A stretch of DNA of 64,000 bases, taken from assembly GCF_015865035.1 (NCBI RefSeq), contig NZ_JADZGI010000002.1, positions 186,001-250,000 of the forward strand, written 5' to 3'. This document shows, piece by piece, positions 60,388-64,000 of this stretch (position 1 is its first letter; each line of letters opens with the position of its first letter). This DNA is from Novosphingobium aureum (lineage in GTDB: Bacteria; Pseudomonadota; Alphaproteobacteria; Sphingomonadales; Sphingomonadaceae). The notes below the pieces were generated by a model. It made no database searches and was not told where the DNA came from. It saw only the letters and a list, made by a program, of their open reading frames with translations. The position numbers were made by a program, and so were the translations under genes.

Positions 60388-61584
60388 TCAGTTGCTCCCG
60401 GCCTTGGCGGCGTCCTCTTGCTCCTCGATGCGGTCGAGTTCGCCTTCGGCGGCGCGGGTATCGACCGTCACCGTGACCGAGAGCCCCGGCACGAGCAGCT
60501 TGCGCGCCGCAGGGGTCGCCTCGATGGCGATGCGCACTGGCACGCGCTGGACGATCTTGGTGAAGTTCCCGGTCGCGTTCTCGGGCGGCAGCAGCGAGAA
60601 CTGAGCGCCGGTTCCGGGAGAAATACTCGCGACGTGGCCGTCGATCTCGGTTCCGCCAAGCGCATCGACTGCAATGCGCGCAGGCTGCCCCGCACGCATC
60701 AGCGCGAGCTGCGTCTCCTTGAAGTTGGCGGTGACGTAAAGCTTCTCGAGCGGCACGACCGACATCAGCCGGGTGCCGGCCTGGACGAACTGGCCCACGC
60801 GCACGGTCCGGTCGCCCACGCGCCCCTTTATGGGCGATGAAATGGTGGTCGCCTCGAGATCGACGTCTGCGGCCTTGAGCTGTGCACGTGCGCCCTGCCC
60901 TTGCGCCTCGGCCTGACGGACCTGTGCCTGCATCGCGCCGACGCGCCGACGCTGCATCTCGAGCGCGGCAACCTGCTGGCGCACCTGCTCGGCCGACTGC
61001 TTCGCGGCCAGCTTGAGCTGGTCGAGTTGTTCGCGGCGCTCGGCTCCGCTCGCGACGAGCGGGGTGTAGCGCGCGACTTCACCGGCATCGTGCGCGGCCT
61101 TGGCACGGGCCGCGGCAAGCTGTGCCTGCGCCTGCTCGATTGCCGCCTGCTGCTCGGAAATGGAGGCCTTCGCATTCTCGACCGAAGCTTCGGCCTGGGC
61201 GATCTGCGCGCGCGCCTGAGCGTACTGCGCGCGATAGTCGCGCGGATCGATGCGGATCAACGGCTGGCCACCGGCGACGTCCTGGTTGTCCTCGACCAGC
61301 ACGGCCTCGACGTAGCCACTGACCTTGGGCGAGATCGCGACCGTATCGGCCTCGATCTGGGCATCGTCGGTCTCCTGGAAGTACTTGCCATGGGTCTGGT
61401 AGCGCAAAAACCACAGGCCTGCCCCGAGCGCGACAAGAATAGCGGCGATGAGCAGGTTGCGCTTGGCTTTGCCACTCAACCCCTTCTTCGCTTCGGCTGT
61501 GTCCTGCGAGGCGGGTTGTCCCGCTTCGATCTCTTCACCAGCCGGCTGCTCGTGCATCGTCTCTTCGCTGCGATCGCTAGGCAT
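60388..61584 (-). CDS. HlyD-family efflux adaptor (EmrA-like)
   Basis: The 398-residue protein has an N-terminal membrane helix (about 45-62) and a periplasmic HlyD region: ADTVAISPKVSGYVEAVLVEDNQDV for the first lipoyl half and a long coiled coil (about 115-240). It links the EmrB-like pump to the outer-membrane channel. It heads the operon. GGAG lies twelve bases before ATG 61584; ATG 61557 is an alternative. No MarR- or TetR-type regulator is next to it. Confidence 0.92.
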   Translation of the reverse strand: MPSDRSEETMHEQPAGEEIEAGQPASQDTAEAKKGLSGKAKRNLLIAAILVALGAGLWFLRYQTHGKYFQETDDAQIEADTVAISPKVSGYVEAVLVEDNQDVAGGQPLIRIDPRDYRAQYAQARAQIAQAEASVENAKASISEQQAAIEQAQAQLAAARAKAAHDAGEVARYTPLVASGAERREQLDQLKLAAKQSAEQVRQQVAALEMQRRRVGAMQAQVRQAEAQGQGARAQLKAADVDLEATTISSPIKGRVGDRTVRVGQFVQAGTRLMSVVPLEKLYVTANFKETQLALMRAGQPARIAVDALGGTEIDGHVASISPGTGAQFSLLPPENATGNFTKIVQRVPVRIAIEATPAARKLLVPGLSVTVTVDTRAAEGELDRIEEQEDAAKAGSN

Positions 61585-61817
61585 TACGAATTCGAACTCC
61601 GATTGACCGACAAGCTGGCCCGAAAGACCGACACGAAGCGACTGCCCCCTGCCCGGCCCTGCCGCGTGTCCGCCGCCCCGAAAGGGTGGCAGGAGCAGTT
61701 ACGACCGGGTCCGAAACGGTGACAAAACCGTCCGTGCGATTTGTGCCAATTAACTTGTCGTCGAAACCCCCATGGGATAGATTGTGCCCTCAAGAACAGA
61801 AAAATCTGGAGAGGATG

Positions 61818-61925
61818 ATGGAACGGTATGATCCGGCCATCGGCCGGTGCCCCGTGGCAATGCTCAGTGGCGCAAGCCTCGCGGCTCTAAGCCTGTTTCT
61901 GGTTGTCCTTCATTTCCTCGGCTGA
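61818..61925 (+). CDS. Possible 35-residue single-helix membrane protein
   Basis: A short open frame from ATG 61818 has GGAG six bases upstream. Residues about 13-33 (MLSGASLAALSLFLVVLHF) form one hydrophobic helix. A longer in-frame start at 61686 has no ribosome site. Small membrane proteins of this kind are common but hard to support by sequence alone. The rest of 61,585-62,100 shows no gene. Confidence 0.4.
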   Translation: MERYDPAIGRCPVAMLSGASLAALSLFLVVLHFLG

Positions 61926-62001
61926 TTGCAAGCAAGGGATTGAGGCACCGGATTCTGCAACAAGGACCGGCAAACCCGAATAGTCCGGGCTGCCGGTATA
62001 C

Positions 62002-62013
62002 TAAGCATGCTTA
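62002..62013. repeat. Perfect 12-bp palindrome TAAGCATGCTTA
   Basis: TAAGCATGCTTA reads the same on both strands and overlaps a second GCATGC at 62014-62019. It lies about 90 bases past the cobU stop. It could be a protein-binding site or a short hairpin; no T-run follows. Confidence 0.4.
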
Positions 62014-62100
62014 GCATGCAAGTTGACCTTTGCACGAGCTCTCGCGATCGCGCCCATCGCCGCCCCGCAGCCGTGGTAACGGGCAGCACCTGCATGCACC

Positions 62101-62634
62101 TCACCCCTTCAGCGCCAGCCCCAGGCCTGCCGCGACGAAAACTACCCGACGCGCGGCCTGTGCCACGCGCTGGTTGAGCCGGCCCGCCTCGTCGCGAAAC
62201 AACCGCGAGAGCGCGTGCTCGGGCACGATCCCCATGCCGACCTCGTTGCTGACCAGCGCAATCGGCACGCTGCAGGCTTGCACGGCGGCGACGAGCTTGG
62301 CCCCTTCACCAGCAACGTCGCGTCCCGCAAGGAGCAGGTTGGACAGCCAAAGGGTGAGACAATCGACTAGTATCGCGTCGGCCCCGACAGACGCAGCCGC
62401 AATCGCGTCGGCCAGTTCGATAGGTTCCTCGTACGTAGTCCAGCGTGCATCACGTTCACCGCGGTGGCAGGCGATGCGCGCCTGCATTTCCTCGTCGAAC
62501 GCCTGCGCAGTCGCGATATAGGCGAGCCGCCCGCCCCTGGCCTCGACCTGTGCCTGCGCATAGCGGCTCTTGCCCGAGCGCGCTCCGCCGAGAACGAACA
62601 GCGGATAGCCCGTGTCGGCACATCTATCGCTCAC
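62101..62634 (-). CDS. cobU: Adenosylcobinamide kinase/guanylyltransferase CobU (CobP)
   Basis: The 177-residue bifunctional enzyme phosphorylates adenosylcobinamide and then adds GMP, giving adenosyl-GDP-cobinamide in B12 assembly. P-loop GGARSGKS (16-23) and the RIACHRGERDARWTTYE stretch with H57, the likely guanylylated histidine, are intact. The start is GTG at 62634, whose GTGA overlaps the cobQ stop, so it follows cobQ in an operon running leftward into the window. Confidence 0.92.
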   Translation of the reverse strand: MSDRCADTGYPLFVLGGARSGKSRYAQAQVEARGGRLAYIATAQAFDEEMQARIACHRGERDARWTTYEEPIELADAIAAASVGADAILVDCLTLWLSNLLLAGRDVAGEGAKLVAAVQACSVPIALVSNEVGMGIVPEHALSRLFRDEAGRLNQRVAQAARRVVFVAAGLGLALKG

Positions 62635-64000
62635 CGCGCCACCCGGCGGGCAAGACCCAGTTCGAGCAGCGCCCCTACATCGAGGTGTTCCTCCATCTGC
62701 GCGGCGAGATCGTCGAGCGCGGAATCGATCAGCAGGTCATGATCACCGGCAATGCTCTTCACTCCGATCGCGGCGAGCACTGCCGCGCGAAGCGCGCCCG
62801 AGGCGAGCAGGCCATGGCAGTACGTTCCCATGACCTTGCCATCCGTACTGATCGCTCCGTCGAACCGGGTTCCTTCGAGCAAGGCGAATGGCAGGTCCGT
62901 GGCGGGTCCGGTGGTCTCGCCGACATGGATCTCGTAGCCATCGAAGATTGCCCCGAAGGCACTGCCCCGTACCTGTCGCAAGGTCTTGTCGGCCCCCAGC
63001 AGGGTTTCGGCGTCAAACAGGCCAAGCCCTGCGACACTCTCGCCCTTGGCTCCTTCGACGCCCAGCGGGTCGCTGATCGAGCGGCCGAGCATCTGATAGC
63101 CACCACATATCCCGAGCACGGCGCCTCCACGCCGCCGATGGGCGAGGATGTCGATATCCCACCCCTGTTCGCGCACGAAGCGCATGTCGGCGATGGTCGC
63201 CTTGGTTCCGGGCAGGACCACCAGCTCGGCGCTGGCCGGGATCGGTTGCCCGGGGGGAACCATCACCAGGTCGATCGCCGGTTCGGCCTTGAGCGGATCG
63301 AGATCGTCGAAATTGGCAATGCGTGGCAGCATCGGGCATGCCACCATCACCCCGGCGCGACCGACGCCCGCATCGCGCTCGAGCACGACCGCATCCTCGC
63401 TGGGCAGGCGCGCAACCGCGTTGGTCCAGGGCATCACACCATAACCACACCAGCCGGTGCGTTTCGCGATCTCGGCATAGCCATCCTCGAACAGCGCCGG
63501 ATCGCCGCGGAACTTGTTGACGATGAAACCCTCGATCATCGCCGCATCCTCGGGATCGAGGACCGCGCGCGTGCCCGCAAGCGCCGCGATCACCCCGCCG
63601 CGATCGATGTCGCCAACCAGCACCACGGGCACCTGCGCCGCGCGCGCGAAGCCCATGTTGGCGATGTCTCCTGCGCGCAGGTTGATCTCGGCGGGCGAGC
63701 CAGCGCCCTCGACGACGACGAGATCGCATGCCGCCTCGAGCCGGTGCCAGCTTTGCAGAACCTCATCCAGCAGGTTGCGCCGCGCCTCGCGAAAGTTCGC
63801 CGAACCGAGCGTACCGCGCACCTTGCCGTGTACCACCAGCTGCGAGGTGCGGTCGGCCTGTGGTTTAAGCAGCACCGGGTTCATGTCGGTATGCGGCGCA
63901 ACCCGTGCGGCCAGCGCCTGCAAGGCCTGCGCGCGCCCGATCTCTCCGCCGTCGCTGGTCACTGCGGCATTGTTGGACATGTTCTGCGGCTTGAACGGGA
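62631..64000 (-). CDS. cobQ: Cobyric acid synthase CobQ (CbiP), N-terminus beyond the window
   Basis: This is the C-terminal ~455 residues of an ATP-dependent glutamine amidotransferase that amidates cobyrinic acid side chains. The reading frame stays open to base 64000, with codons for PFKPQN before MSNNAAVTSDGGEIGRAQA; the P-loop start of the protein is missing. DRGGVIAAL, the amidotransferase Cys in LGICGGYQML and a late YCHGLLAS are present. The methionine at 63980 is therefore internal, not the start. It overlaps cobU by four bases. Confidence 0.93.
   Translation of the reverse strand, partial: PFKPQNMSNNAAVTSDGGEIGRAQALQALAARVAPHTDMNPVLLKPQADRTSQLVVHGKVRGTLGSANFREARRNLLDEVLQSWHRLEAACDLVVVEGAGSPAEINLRAGDIANMGFARAAQVPVVLVGDIDRGGVIAALAGTRAVLDPEDAAMIEGFIVNKFRGDPALFEDGYAEIAKRTGWCGYGVMPWTNAVARLPSEDAVVLERDAGVGRAGVMVACPMLPRIANFDDLDPLKAEPAIDLVMVPPGQPIPASAELVVLPGTKATIADMRFVREQGWDIDILAHRRRGGAVLGICGGYQMLGRSISDPLGVEGAKGESVAGLGLFDAETLLGADKTLRQVRGSAFGAIFDGYEIHVGETTGPATDLPFALLEGTRFDGAISTDGKVMGTYCHGLLASGALRAAVLAAIGVKSIAGDHDLLIDSALDDLAAQMEEHLDVGALLELGLARRVAR

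Overview
The window is high-GC, gene-dense bacterial chromosome that looks like a sphingomonad (Alphaproteobacteria, Sphingomonadales; Novosphingobium or Sphingobium type). The signs are a carbazole-dioxygenase-type angular oxygenase with a two-subunit LigAB-type ring-cleavage enzyme, a FecI/FecR/TonB-receptor signalling module, TorF- and NodT-type envelope proteins, and frequent GTG/TTG starts with four-base gene overlaps. The genus assignment is inference from gene content.

Bases 1-13,550 hold an aromatic catabolic region. A tight five-gene operon (hydratase, CarAa-like oxygenase, CarC-like hydrolase, CarBa-like and CarBb-like extradiol dioxygenase subunits) diverges from a [2Fe-2S]/FAD reductase. 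Further right lie an FAD aromatic hydroxylase with a cupin, an aspartate dehydrogenase-like gene, a TauD-type dioxygenase, two transporters (MFS and bile-acid-symporter-like), a cytosolic gamma-glutamyltransferase-family enzyme, and the Rieske ferredoxin that completes the oxygenase electron chain. The start region of every one of these transcription units carries an almost identical 11-bp site, TTGTCATACAA or CTGTCATACAA. It fits the FadR/GntR operator form TNGTNNNACNA, so the 13 kb looks like one regulon. No GntR gene, aldolase or aldehyde dehydrogenase is visible here.

Bases 13,600-20,360 hold a small HTH-like gene and a cell-surface signalling cassette: ECF sigma factor, FecR-type anti-sigma factor, TonB receptor with STN signalling domain, and a purple-acid-phosphatase-like exported metallophosphoesterase. 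Bases 20,360-32,280 hold a LysR/MFS pair, tRNA-Arg(TCT), a YhhQ-type queuosine-precursor transporter, recF, a TesA-type esterase divergent from its ABC transporter, a lipoprotein, an RDD protein and typA.

Bases 32,500-47,930 are mostly housekeeping and envelope: YitT protein, SDR, two paralogous glycine-zipper/RY-rich exported proteins, TorF-type porin, SulP transporter with beta-carbonic anhydrase, an OmpR/EnvZ-type two-component pair, a membrane diguanylate cyclase, a GT4 glycosyltransferase, RarA with a DUF429-like protein, and a flavin reductase-like protein. After tRNA-Thr(TGT) comes a more AT-rich patch and a surface-glycan-like group (acyltransferase plus two large polytopic proteins). 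Bases 53,400-56,650 hold a LysR gene divergent from an LLM flavin monooxygenase coupled to a nitrilase-fold protein that lacks two of its three catalytic residues. An EmrAB/NodT-type efflux operon and cobU/cobQ (cut by the right edge) close the window. No insertion sequence, CRISPR array or rRNA was seen.
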